NCBI RefSeq assembly: GCF_029784155.1
Contig: NC_073691.1
Location: forward strand, 141,848,433-141,912,432
Length of the DNA: 64,000 nt
From: Uranotaenia lowii
Lineage: Eukaryota; Arthropoda; Insecta; Diptera; Culicidae
Direction of reading: 5' to 3'
A program made the position numbers and the translations under genes. This document shows, piece by piece, positions 13,225 to 24,885 of this stretch. The notes under the pieces are model-generated. The model ran no database searches. It saw only the letters and a program-made list of their open reading frames with translations, and was not told the origin of the DNA. The first letter of the stretch is position 1. Each line of letters starts with the position of its first letter.

Positions 13225-16200
13225 ATTCAATCAAGAATTCGAGTACCTTTGTCCGAATTGCGTATAGCAATTTTTACGACAGTATAGCCGCAAGCCATGA
13301 ATTCAATTCTCTCACCGGGTCATGGAATGTTAATAAGGTACCAACTTTTCAATTTAGATAACATTTTTGCGATTATTGACGAAATTTTGTTGCATGCGTT
13401 TTCAAAAAGGAAAAGTTTAAATTAAGTGACAAAAATGAAGATGCAAGATTCATCCTATAATTCAATTGTTTTTAAATTTTTGTGAAGGAAATTTAAATTC
13501 TGGAAAAGTAAGTAGGTTTATTAAATTTATTGTCACTTTTAGTGCTAAGTGAGAAATATGAACATTTTTAAAATTTTTATTGAAAACGATGTTTATAGTT
13601 TTTTTTATTTTTTTTATAATACACCATTTTATCAATGGAGGCCCCTAGACCCTTGACAAATGTAGTTAGGTTTATTGTGGGAATATCTACAAGGCCTCTA
13701 CTAACACGGTAAATTGCTTTCTCTTGAACTGTCTAGCTAACTTTCCATTCAACGTTGTAAGGAATTATAGATAACAACGTGGAAGTGTTACACTTTATTT
13801 ATGTCATAAAACTTGAACCAGTTTTTATTTCTCTTAAGAAACGATTTCATAATATATATAATTAGCAATAAAAGTACAAGTAGTGCAGTAAAAATAAACA
13901 AGTAGTATTAATTGCAACTACCTTGTTGTCAAAGACCATTTGCATTCTTTCGCTAAAATGCTTTTTGGGAATGACAATTTTGCTTTCCTCAGAATTCAGC
14001 AGCGATCGTTCAGAAATGGTGTAAGAAGGGTTTGCCCATTTCATCAACCCGCTAGAGTTCATTATCTGGGGATATAAAAAATATTTAATGGAGATTTAAG
14101 ATGTAAAGCCGAACGAAGTTACGGATGAGGCTTGGAATGACATCAAAAAGCATCTACATTCAGTAAAGAAATAAAAACTGGATTTAATTTTATGACATAA
14201 ATAATGAGTGGGGGTAACTTGTCTACTACCGCACCCTTTAGCTTTTTTAGCAATAACTTCAAAAATATATGTTTGTAAATATTGGTTCCCCTACTGATTT
14301 AAAGCGTACAACATTATTATCTCTAAACCATATTAGAAAAAAAAACAATTTACAACATATTCATAACATTTTATGTAAGTTTTCACTGTTTTCCAAAAGT
14401 GTTGTCTATGGTCGGACACTACGAATTACTTCACCAAAATTGTCACCAATGGCAAAAAAGTAGCAAAATGACTCAAATCACTTGCACAGGTCTTGTGAGT
14501 ACGAGTTTTCATAAGGGTACTGAACATTCTATGAAACCTTTCATAAAAGTTGTTTTGACAAACCAGAATGAAACATTTGTTTCGAAAAAAAACTAGAGAA
14601 AAATTTTCTGACCGGACAGCCAAATTCAAAGTTTCTCAGAGGACCAAAATATTTTCGTTTTTTGAACCCTTACCTTCTGCCAACCATTTGAGGGTGCTAT
14701 TATAGAGATGAAAAAATGAAAATTTCAAGTCGAAATCATGTTTAATTTTGAATATTTTCTTGTACGGTCGTAGCAAAATCGCATTTTTTTTTAAACTTTC
14801 CTAATATTTCGTTTGAACTTCCGTTTTGTTATCTTATATCTACTGTAGTCGAAAAATAACCAACCAACACTGACGTTTATGAGCAACTCACATTTAACAG
14901 GCCGAACAAAGTGATCAAAATAAAAATGCATAGTTAAGGCTATCCTCTCCGTACTACTAGGCAAAAGCTTTCGGTGCCTATCATTGGTTTACCTTTACAG
15001 ATTGGATAATCATATTTCAAACACCATATCAGACTGCTATTTACTTTCTTTCCATGGTATTAAGATGATGTTAAATTAGGACAATGCGTTCTCGAAAAAT
15101 CAATGTTGTCCGGCCATAGACAAGTTCCCCCTTTTTCTTTAACATTGCCATCCCTGTACTTTAAATTCATGTTTTAAACCGATGAAAGTGATTTCAAAAA
15201 GATAACATGAATAACTTAAAATATTTAGATTTTTCTCTCATAAAAACCTAACAACCCAACAAATTTCGTCTTGTGAAAAGTTAAACTTTGTCATTTACTG
15301 TGACTCGCGAAAGAATTTCGTGTCAGTCAATCATTGAAAGGACCGCTAACTAGACGATGTGCATTATGAAACGAACCTTGACAATGACTCGGAGTGGAGA
15401 GAAATTATCATTTGCAAAACGAATTGTCGTCGTATATCAACCGATTCGACCTTGTCAACGACGGTAGCCGATTTCCAACGAATTCTTGTAATCAGAAGAA
15501 ATTATAATTAGTAAGCAATTACCTACCAAGTGAAATTTCAAACTCAAATTGAATAAAAATCAAAACTTGCAGCAAGGTGTACATAGTTAATTGTAAAATA
15601 GACGCAACTTAGAACGATAATGAAGTAAATAACCACTGATTAGTGCAGATAACAAAAAAGTTTATTTTAAAAATTCACTTGCTCTCGTTGCGCTTATCGA
15701 GCATTCAAATAACATACATCAATCCAAAGTGACAAAATTTGAAACAGAACAAAAACACTTGTGAATTAGCTATAGAAAGAATAAACAAACAGACAATGAG
15801 AAACAAAAATCATTAATAGTACGCTAGAAATCCTAGAGCCCGTAGCTTTTAAGATTGAATACGAAGACGCGCGTTAATTTTTAAGCGAAGTTTCTGTTGT
15901 GAAACGCGTGCGTTGATATAAACAAGACGCGCAAAACAAATTACATAGCTGTCAAACTGTATCATGTCTTTATATCGTATGTAGATCTTACAAGATTGAA
16001 TTTAGCATTGTGTAAGTAGGTAATTTTTTGTTCAATTATTCGCCTTAGTTTCTCAAGTTAATGAATAATTTAATATTTATAATGTAGAAATATTTTGAAA
16101 AAACGAATAGAACATAAATTAATCGGAGACCATTCAGGTTCGAGAATGCTCCAAGAGTGAAAACCCATGGGGTCTAGGTTAGGGTCAGAACCGATTCAAA

Positions 16201-16765
16201 ACTTGGATCAACGAACGCAAAGCTCGTAAACAATAAGACAAAAGCAAACACTAGCAAATTGTGCCGCAGAAAAACAAGCACTTCATAAGACAGGACTAAA
16301 TATAATAAAGAAGGTTTAGTAAATTTATTTAATTCGCTCAGACGCTCGGATGGAGAAGCCTGCCGATCGTAAAGAACTTGTATTAGATATTTTTTTGTAA
16401 ATATTTCGTCAGAATTCGTTTGTTCTTACTTGCTTCGGGTTGGTATTATTAGTTCTTCATTTTGCGTCCCTACAATTGGTAACCAAACTGTATTTATGAA
16501 AAGAAACAAGAGAGAGAGACCTTATCACGAAGAATGTGAACTAAGCTAATATTATAATAAAAGAAAGGAAGATAAATGCACGAATATTGTCAGTAGTTTA
16601 ATACAAAACAAAATTAAAACTCTGATGGTTCGTTAAACAGTGAAATCCGGCTCGAGGAAAGTCGTGCGAAGCATTGACTCTCTGCGTAAGAAAATGAGAC
16701 CGAATGAAACACAAGCAAAACGATTGTTTAAAGAAAATTGAAAATAACTATAAAATAATAATAAA
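13225..16765 (+). other. Probable long 3' UTR or flank of the BICRA-like gene
   Basis: This AT-rich stretch has no convincing ORF. Candidate polyadenylation signals AATAAA occur at several places, the last at 16760-16765, just before the convergent P5CR gene. A TIR element at 14210-15131 lies inside. Whether transcription runs the whole length cannot be decided from sequence. Confidence 0.4.
14210..15131. mobile_element. TIR element (MITE-like), about 0.9 kb
   Basis: The left end reads gggggtaacttgtcta and the right end reads tagacaagttcccccttt, which are reverse complements apart from small differences. The interior is AT-rich with only short chance ORFs. An internal copy of the end-like motif (tgtctatggtcgg, about 14403) resembles the right subterminal ccggccatagacaag. 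It sits in the 3' flank of the BICRA-like gene. Confidence 0.6.
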
Positions 16766-17174
16766 AGAAAGAGATTTTATTCAAAATAAGGATGTGTATA
16801 GATTATGTCCGAAATATATTCACCTTGTAATAAGCCTTCCTTCTTACACTGGCAGCGCATTTCACACATAACGTGTGAAATTTCACAAATAAATGTGCAA
16901 TCCACCATCATAGCCGCGGAAAATCATTACACACACGGCATGCAATCTGTTTCAAGCGGATGTTTTTTTTTCTTTTGTACGGAATTTTCATCCTCTGGGA
17001 TGATTCGTCCCTACGAGCGGATGAATGGGCTTCTTCGATATTCAAAAACTAAATCAATGTACGTTATCTTCAAATGACTCATTATTACATAATTTTTTCG
17101 AGACACAAATTACATGCAGGGACACAAATTAAACGCAACAATCGATACCACAGTAATGCACCGACACTGGATGC
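16766..17174. other. Convergent intergenic spacer
   Basis: This is the spacer between the 3' ends of the BICRA-like gene (+) and P5CR (-). TTTATT near 16778, read on the minus strand, is a possible P5CR polyadenylation signal. A short chance ORF at 16805-17077 is not conserved in appearance. Confidence 0.4.
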
Positions 17175-19529
17175 CTAAGATAGTTCCTTGGCTCGAGCGG
17201 ACGACTTTTCAACCGCAGTTATGAGGGTCGCTCGTACTGCTCCTTTTTCCAGCTCGTGTACACCATGAATGGTTGCGCCTCCTGGCGAACAGACCTCATC
17301 CTTCAGCACCGCTGGATGTTTTCCCGTCTCTAGCACTGTTTTCGCAGCTCCCAGGACTGTTTGTGCTGCCATTTTAATGGCCATCTCTCGAGGTATTCCT
17401 TGCTTCACTCCACCATCAGCCAGAGCTTCTATGATTTGGTATACGAAAGCAGGACCGCAACCCGTCAAACCGGTCATATTATCGATTTGCTCCTCCCTTA
17501 CTTCGTACGCCAGCCCTAACTGGTTGAACATGAATTTTGTAGCATTGTAATGAGCCTCAACCGTCTGGAAAAGAGAAATTTATTATATCCACTAAGATGA
17601 AGCCCACTGGTCCATTACAGCATTGTGATGATCGAATCCGGCACAAAATATGGTGCAACCAGCTCCGACCTGCATCGGAGTGTTCGGCATTGTTCGAACG
17701 AACGGAATGTTGGGCAAACAAGAGAATTCGTTGTACAACCGTTCCAAAGTGACGCCGGCCAGAATCGACACCATTAATTTGGTGTTACAGTCGGGAATGT
17801 TGGAGGAGCCCTCCATCGAGCGACGGCAAATGGGTAAGATGTGAGGTTTGACACAGAGAAACACGATATCCGATTTGCGAATTACTTCGACGTTATCAAC
17901 TGTTAGACGATCCACCAAAAGACGTTCCCAGCGTTTGCGCAAATTATCTAGATTAGTTGCAGAAACCATGATCTGTTGTGGTTTAAGCACACCTGGCAAA
18001 AAAAAGAAATTCAATTGAATCGAATTAGGTATTAGGTGATTTTTATAACAAGACTTGCTGATCCGGTGTGGTTTGCAACACCTTTAAAAACATACTTGTT
18101 TTTTGAAAGAAAATCTTATTTTGAATTTATTTATCGTTTCATTTTCAAAATCTGAAAATTTGGCTCAGTTTCTTAAATTCTGTTTTATATAAGAATAAAT
18201 TTTAATCTTAAATACCTTATTTCTTACATTTTCACAAAAAAGCGACCTTTTTGTAATAATTCCCAGTTGGATTTGAGTTTTATTTTTTAGAGAAGTCATT
18301 GATCTTCAATTCTAAATTTATAAAGATGAATCTTTAAGTTTTTTTTTTTCTAAATAACTACTACAATTTTAAAAATATTTGAATTTTTTTTTTCAATTTT
18401 TCATTTTTGGAATATTCCAAAAATGGTTTTTCTTTGTTTATTTTTGAACAGTCTTCCGTCATAAAAAAATTTAGGGATAGGTGAAAGTGGGAGGAGTTTT
18501 TTCAATTGAATCATCTCATTATTAAATATGACTTGTATACTAAACTTAGTTAAGTTACTTAGAAATTTTTCAAGTAGATTATATGTTAGAACACAGAAAA
18601 CATACAAACCACGACCTGCTTGGTGCAAACCACTTGAAATTTTTTGACTAATGAATTACCTAATCTTACGTTGGGTTTGTATGGGAGCATCCACACTGCC
18701 GTCATACAGACCGAGTTGGAAGAGAATTTCAAATCGGTAAATCATCTCATTACATCAAGACTTGTATGTGTATCTAATTTGATCGGAATCATATGACCCG
18801 ATGTGCTTTGCTACTCTTTTCAATAATAAATGAAATTTCCTAAAATTGTTCAGATTTTAATTGTTGTGTGAGCATGATTTAAAATCAAATTATAACATAA
18901 TCGTTTTTGAGTCTATAAGGAACAGACAGAAAATAATTTAACGGGTACATTTACCCTATAAACTTTTATGTGCAACGGTCTCTTGAAAACAATTCGAGTT
19001 TTGTCATATTGTTCCTAAGAATTTTGATATTTCGGTAGGGTTTTGACCTGCCTCTAAAGGTGCTCAACGGAGTTGAATCTAAACCATTTGGAGGCATTTT
19101 GAAGCGTTCAGGGTTATTTTACAGTAATCATTTTGGTATACCTATACATATACAACATGGGCGGGTTCAATACCGTGTTGGAAGGAATACCTAGCTGGCC
19201 CAATTGCTTCACGGGTCATGGTATAGAATATTATGCTTTAGGAAATTTCATGCTCAAGATCTACAGGCTTTCAATTAGCAGGTAATGTTTTTTTTCAGTC
19301 GGTTTGTTGGTGGTTCCCTTTTTATCTATCTCAGTTTTTTTTAACCGGAAGCTCAGATCGCAGACAAGGAAACATTGCAATGTATTCCAAGGTTGATCAA
19401 ACTAACGTCACCTTTATTGATCAAGCCGGCTGCAATAGCGTAGGCCATATTTCCACCCCCAATGAAGCCAATATTGACATTGGAAACATGTTCTTTGGGC
19501 GTGGAACTCATTTTCTGCTGCGATTCCAT
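17175..19529 (-). CDS. P5CR: Pyrroline-5-carboxylate reductase (last step of proline synthesis), three exons
   Basis: Exons on the minus strand are 19529-19412, 17992-17619 and 17564-17175. The introns (17993-19411, and 17565-17618 of only 54 bp) have GT/AG ends, and the joined frame stays open for about 293 residues, slightly longer than typical P5CR. Residues 20-29 form the dinucleotide-binding motif IGFIGGGNMA. The middle exon has CVKPHILP and FVRTMPNTPMQVGAGCT. The last exon has MTGLTGCGPAFVYQIIEALA and the family signature DEVCSPGGATIHGVHELEKG. The enzyme reduces pyrroline-5-carboxylate to proline with NAD(P)H. The start at 19529 is the first ATG, preceded by a possible 5'UTR splice acceptor at 19556. 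Whether it is mitochondrial or cytosolic is not clear; no obvious targeting peptide is seen. The gene is intact. Confidence 0.93.
17993..19411 (-). other. Intron 1 of P5CR
   Basis: This 1.4-kb AT-rich intron has no ORF. Two related stretches, around 18500-18560 and 18715-18775 (shared aatcatctcatta and gacttgtat), suggest an old diverged duplication or two copies of one repeat. Nothing else was recognised. Confidence 0.5.
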
Positions 19530-19555
19530 CCTTGTGTTTGAACAGTGACTGGAAC

Positions 19556-20439
19556 CTGAAATTGTTTATATGTTAGCACGTTTTGAACATCACGAGAGTT
19601 ATCACAACTAACTGTTATCAATTATTTACCACGTCTATCAGCCGTGTCGTTTGTTATCTAATCCTATTTTTCTTTTCTTTTTATCTCGCGGCATTTGTTT
19701 TGACAACCCAGTCGAATAGCTACTGTTGAAGTCGTTGAAGTTATTTTTTTTATCTGGGATTTTAAACCTTCGTTGAAGTTATCAGAATTTGGTTTTGTTC
19801 GAATAAGATGATGAAGGCTTGATTTCGTTTTTTTTTGCAAATTCGAAAGCCGTAAATCAATTATAGGAATAGAAAATTAAAAGCAAGAGTGCTCTTTTGT
19901 ACTGCATTTTGAAATCATGGAACAAATAAATAAAAAACATGAAATCGACGCATCTCATTTTTACACTGAAATGCAGACAAACATAAAATGAAAATGCAGA
20001 CAGAACTGAAAATTAAGATGATATCCAAATCATTGCATCATAATCGTGTAAGCTACGTGCATTTCTTTTGATTTTCCGTAATTAAAATCGTTAAACGCGA
20101 TCAGAAAAATCATCTTTTGCTCAACAACAGCAAATATTCGTGATTTTGTTTATTTTTCCAAAACCTGATCTGTACCGATGAAAAATCATTTTTTTTCATC
20201 TGGGATTTTAAACTTGTTTGTTTCGTTTTTTTATTTGGGATTTTAGACCTCTTGGGTTTATTCATTCCATCGGGATTTTGAACTCGTTTGCTCATTCATC
20301 CCGTATAAAAAATCAACAAACAATATCGAAATTTGATCGTTTTCAATCGTTATTTTTCGATGCGTGTGGAAAATGCTCGTCGTTTGATCAGGGACGATCA
20401 TGGTGGTGTGAGGTAACTCAGATGAATAGTATAATATTA
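19556..20439. other. Spacer upstream of P5CR with a short dispersed motif
   Basis: No gene was seen. The motif tttttatctgggattttaaa recurs in diverged form near 19749, 20197, 20227 and 20271, a loose local repeat. The part nearest 19560-19700 is the expected promoter or 5'UTR region of P5CR, but no core promoter element is distinct enough to call. Confidence 0.35.
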
Positions 20440-21930
20440 AGCGTGTTCAACAGGCAATTGAAATCGGTTTCAATCGATTTCGATTGGTAAATTGTTGTTC
20501 ACTCAGCCAATGTTTTGGTCGAAACTAATCCAATTGGCGTTCATTGAAGCCAATCGAAATCGATCGAAACCAATCAAAACCGATCATGCTCGGAAGCAGG
20601 ATTCGTTTCTATCGATTTCTATCGCACTAACACATATGAAGTTTTTTAATGTCAAAAAACAGCTGATTTAGTTTGTTGTGAACAATCATTTGAAAAAATG
20701 AAAGTTGTGTCATTCAGTGCGGTGTTCTCTGTCGGGTGCTAAGTCAGTGGTGATGCTGTACCGCTGCACTGTGCCGATGGTGCAGTGCTAGTGGTATGTT
20801 GTATATGTCGAATCAAATGCAGCTGCTCGTTAACAACGGCAAATGCTATGAAAATCAAAGTGGTGCCAGGAAACTCCGTGTTGTGGTGATGCGGTGCAGA
20901 TGGTATCGGTCGGTGCTGTGCTGTGCTGGTGTGCTGCGTTGGTGGAGCCAGTTGGTGCAATCATTGCAGTTGTGCAGGAATTGCGATGCAAATGCAAATT
21001 TGGATCGGTTGCTGACCATGCATCTGTCCATCGGCTACATTCAGGTTAATCCGGATTCTACGCCGCTTCAACCTTACACTTTAGGGAAAATATGCACTTA
21101 TGGTTAATAACCAAAAAATAAAGCACAACATCAAGTTACCGTATTTTATTCCGTAATATACATATTGTTTATTAAAAGTTGATATCAATCTAAAATCTTC
21201 ACGACCTGCTTTCAACAATTTTACGCATTTGTGCCTCCCTTGTCCCTAAAAATAGCTGATTGAAATACAATTCTTTTCTAGAATTCTATTATACTTTTGC
21301 TTCTTCGTCTTCGATTGGGACATTTTCTTCTATTAAAACCCACTGCTCGATGTCTGAGTATTGCCTCTTCCAATACAAGCTGTTTAGGAGTCTAATTGCA
21401 GCGCAGACTAATTTTGTAATGTTGTTCTACTAATAATTTTCCGGCTATTCCCGTGAAGCGCTTGCCGAAAGCGTACTCGGTATTATGGTGTTCCAAGCTC
21501 GTATCCGGAATAGTATCCAATGGGATTGTTCTTTCGAGTTTATACGACCAACTTCTCGCTGATTTAGTTACATCTGTTGCTGACATTAAAAACACAAAAT
21601 AAACGTAAAATCATATCAAATCATCATAACAGTTTTATAACTTACCAATTATAAAACCGAGAAATAAGTCCTGAAGAATGTTATTTATCGTCGAAAACGG
21701 GTTTATAACAATGCAAATCAGGAATCTTTCGCGGAGGAAATGCTTTCTTCTTCCATTCAATTTATTATACAGAACAACACTCGGCTTTGACAACAACAGA
21801 ACGCATTAGTATTGGTGAGTGGCTGTTCAATCAGCGGCCTGATAGAAATGAATCGAAGTCAATTGGAGAAACAGCTGTGCAACTGTCAATCCATTTCAAT
21901 TGATTTCGATTGAGTTTTGTTGAACACACC
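20440..21930. mobile_element. TIR element, about 1.5 kb, with His/Cys-poor unknown interior
   Basis: The left end agcgtgttcaacaggcaatt matches the reverse complement of the right end, which reads ggtgtgttcaacaaaactca on the minus strand. Both ends then continue into related stretches rich in caattgaaatcg-type sequence. TATTA flanks both ends (20435-20439 and 21931-21935) and is a candidate 5-bp target duplication. No transposase motif is visible. The interior holds a possible two-exon minus-strand ORF (21392-21805) and a GC-rich gtgctg-repetitive patch at about 20740-20950. Confidence 0.6.
21392..21805 (-). CDS. Possible two-exon ORF of unknown function inside a TIR element
   Basis: Exon A is an open frame from 21805 down to a GTAAGT donor at 21645. 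Exon B runs 21579-21392 after an atgtcag acceptor. The phase matches (1+2), giving about 115 residues without an obvious start ATG, ending with GIAGKLLVEQHYKISLRCN and a stop. Exon A includes NGRRKHFLRERFLICIVINP; exon B includes YKLERTIPLDTIPDTSLEHH. No family was recognised. It could be a captured host exon pair, a degraded element protein, or chance. It begins after an in-frame stop, so any true start would be on a further upstream exon. Confidence 0.3.
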
Positions 21931-22362
21931 TATTATCTATCACCTAACAGGTTTCACCGACAGTCTGCATAAATCGAAAAAAGGAAACCACCATGGAAAC
22001 CACCTATCCGTTTGTATCGAGCTAGCGCGCTAGTACGAATAAGCACAACTCACTAGCACGTCTTTAGGATCAAGGTGAAACCGGTGAAACGAGCTGTAAG
22101 CTGTTCATCTAGGAAGCTTTACATAATTTAAATCCTGTACTTTCCTTTAAAAAAAAGTAAAAAAAGGACATCCTCAATACCGGCACATTATCCAAACAGA
22201 CGGGAAAATTATACGTATTCATGTTGAGAAAAATGATTAAAGCTGTACACAATCTGTCTAAACAATTTATGTGAGTTAAAAAATCACGAAGGACATGTTC
22301 GAAGCAACGTTTAACGATAGTTAAAGTCGGATGCATAAATATTTTAATTAGCTTGTCTTATC

Positions 22363-22368
22363 TTTATT
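22363..22368 (-). terminator. Polyadenylation signal of PRPF18
   Basis: TTTATT on the plus strand reads AATAAA on the minus strand, only about five bases past the PRPF18 stop (TAG at 22376-22374). This implies a very short 3'UTR. Confidence 0.55.
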
Positions 22369-22373
22369 CATCC

Positions 22374-23497
22374 CTACATACCGATCGACACCGGTTGATC
22401 TTTCTTACTGACATATTCAACGCAACGCGACGGGTCGGTTGGGAAAAAGTCCTGCATCTTTGTCATCAATCGTTTTAATCCTTGAATATATTTCCGCTGG
22501 GTTTCGTCGTTCATCACATGGGCAACGTTCTTGGAGAAAATTTTTTCACGTCCGGTACGCGCGTGAATACCCACCATGGTCACTCCAATTGGCCAGGGAG
22601 CATTGCCAATGGCCATCGTCAGGTACGCATCACTAGCGTGAAGATAATCTCTCTTGAGCAGGCTTTTAGTGATATCCGTTAGGCTGTCGAGGATGTCCTC
22701 GGGAATGGTTTTGTTTCGGAGCTTCCGCAGTAGTGGTTTCAGATAAAGACGAGTCTGCTCGAAAGTTGCTCGGGCTATTTTCCATTTGGTGGCGGATCGC
22801 TGAGCCGTTGCGATTGAGTTTAACTGGTCATTCCACATTTTTAAAACAAACTGAATAACCGTAACGATTACATGCATATCGTGTTCTTTGCCACTTCTTC
22901 CCAATCGAACTGCCATCTCCTGAATTGATTCATACGTAACGGAATCGTCAATAGCAAAATCTTCATTGGAACTTTTGCCTTTCGCTAGTCCTGCATTGGA
23001 AGTAAGCAGTTCATTGAGAAATTCTTCATCGACTTGTTCCATCGCTTCCTGGAAATCATTTCGGAAACCTCGATTGATTTCCGGAGCAGAAATTTCCAAC
23101 TGATGAAGGCGAGAACATGAATCGGATTCGCTTTCACCGAAAAGCAGAATAGGTTCCCCACGTTCCCGGAGCTTTCGTATCACTTCAGCTCGTGGGAGAT
23201 TTCGGAAATCATACTTCGAGTCCTTGGTCGGTGAACGTTCCCCGTCATCAGTAGATACTTCAGTGACCCCGCTTGAGCCTGCACTCTGACCAAACTTTTC
23301 TCGATATTCTTCCTGTTCTTGCGCCAAGAGTTCACCCCTTTTGAAGTACTTTTTCTTATCATCCTGTAAGCAGTTATTATAAATTATAAAACTTTGTTTA
23401 CTTATATTAATTTTAACAGAATGTTTCTTTTTACCACAAGTTTTTTCTCCTCCAAAATCTTCCGTTTTCTTGCTATCTCCGCTTTTAGAATATCCAT
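22374..23497 (-). CDS. PRPF18: Pre-mRNA-splicing factor 18 (PRPF18), two exons
   Basis: Exon 1 is 23497-23435 (MDILKAEIARKRKILEEKKLV), with a GTAAAA donor. Exon 2 is 23363-22374, after a cttacag acceptor. The joined product is about 350 residues, close to human PRPF18 (342). The N-terminal Lys/Glu-rich helix is typical of the family. A PRP4-like (SFM) segment follows (LPRAEVIRKLRERGEPILLF), then an acidic linker, then the C-terminal Prp18 domain with KMWNDQL, QTRLYLKPLLRKLRNKTIPE and GNAPWPIGVTMVGIHARTGR. Prp18 acts in the second catalytic step of splicing in the nucleus. The ATG at 23497 is the first in frame. A polyadenylation signal follows within a few bases of the stop. Confidence 0.95.
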
Positions 23498-23646
23498 TGT
23501 TATATGACTATAAGAAGCAAAATGGGGAAATACAAAAAACTATGTTTTTTTTTTATTTCCTTTTCCGTTTCGGTCCTTAAACTATTTTATTAAAATTCAA
23601 ATATGAATGTATACAGGAGTTCTGACTTCCATTATGTTGTTGTTGG

Positions 23647-24636
23647 GGGCCGTTCAAATATTACGTAACGCAATTTTCGGTCATTCTCAAACCCCCCACC
23701 CCCCAACGTAACACATTCGTCACAGATTTTCTAACCTAAATCTACAAAGCGTAACAAACTCTTAAGGCGGCCGCACAATAGCCCGTCCGTCGTCGCGTCG
23801 CGTTGACATTTAATTTTGAGGATGCCATTTTCCGTTTGAGTCACCACAATGGTGCGTCGCGTCAGTGAAGGCATTGTACTAAAACGCAAAACTTGTTCTA
23901 AACGGCAGCGTTTTCCAGCGTCGACGTTTTGGTTTTGAAAAAAATCAAAATTTTAGCGCGTCAGCAGGATTTGAACTATTTGTTTTTGATATTTTTCTTC
24001 AAAGATTCACACAAACAGATTCAAAAATCATATCATTGTCATTTTATCTCTTCGATGATACAAATTTTACTCAAAATTCATTGAAATTGATATTAAAGAT
24101 TTTAATATATTTGACATAATGATGAAATCATATAGAATTTATCATAAATATTAGCTTGATATATATGTTCTCGTTTTTCAGTAATGAAAAAAAAATGAAT
24201 GAAATATTTTGTGTTGGAGTTTGCCGAGTTTTGACTCAATATTTCCCTGTCAGCCTTGTCTGTGGACGCTATAGAGTTGTTTTTGACATTTCTTACGAAC
24301 ACTTGCTGAGCGTGTGCAGATGAGACGGGACAATTAACCTCAAAAACTCTCGGTACAAAAAACGGGCAGCCGGTCGACACACATGGTCGTTTTTGAGGTT
24401 AATTGTCCCAAAACTGAAAAGTGTTGGTGAAACAACCAGCAAAAAATCACGAACACTACCAGCGGCAAATAGGACTATATTGTGGTGCGAAAATTGTAGA
24501 GTGCGTCGCGTCAGCTTTTTAGTACTCGACGACGGCGTTGACAGCTGACGCGACGCGACGTCCGACGTGGTATTGTGTGGCTGCCTTTACACCTCCTCAG
24601 CCCCCTTAACGCGTTACGTAATATTTGAATAGTCCC
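23647..24636. mobile_element. Outer TIR element (about 165 bp when the nested insert is removed)
   Basis: The left end has ttcaaatattacgtaacgc (about 23654-23672) after gggg. The right end has gcgttacgtaatatttgaa (about 24611-24629) before tagtccc. These are near-perfect inverted repeats. Nearly all of the interval is a second element at 23765-24586, so the original MITE was short. Confidence 0.7.
23765..24586. mobile_element. Nested TIR element with TTA target duplication (PIF/Harbinger-like MITE)
   Basis: The ends are aggcggccgcacaatagc on the left and, on the minus strand, aggcagccacacaatacc on the right. Further in, both ends share gtcgcgtcgcgt. TTA flanks both ends (23762-23764 and 24587-24589), the 3-bp target preference of PIF/Harbinger elements. 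The interior has no transposase and contains a hairpin at about 24328-24415 built on gggacaattaacctcaaaaa and its complement. The superfamily is inferred from target and TIR style only. Confidence 0.7.
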
Positions 24637-24885
24637 TTGTTGGATATGCATGGGTCGAATCACGCAGGGCTTATAGATAAGGGTGGTGTAAACTGTCAAA
24701 TAACCCACTCAGCCATGCTGTGACATTGTTTACAAAACAAGAAGTGATCAAAGTGCATCAAGCACGCAGGTATCACGGAGATTATTGAGTGACTGAATAA
24801 TATCGGTTCAGTGACAGTGCGTATTTAAAATTTGTTTTGGTTTCGTGAATTTATCAGTAAATTCAAACATTTTTCTCCCCTACAG

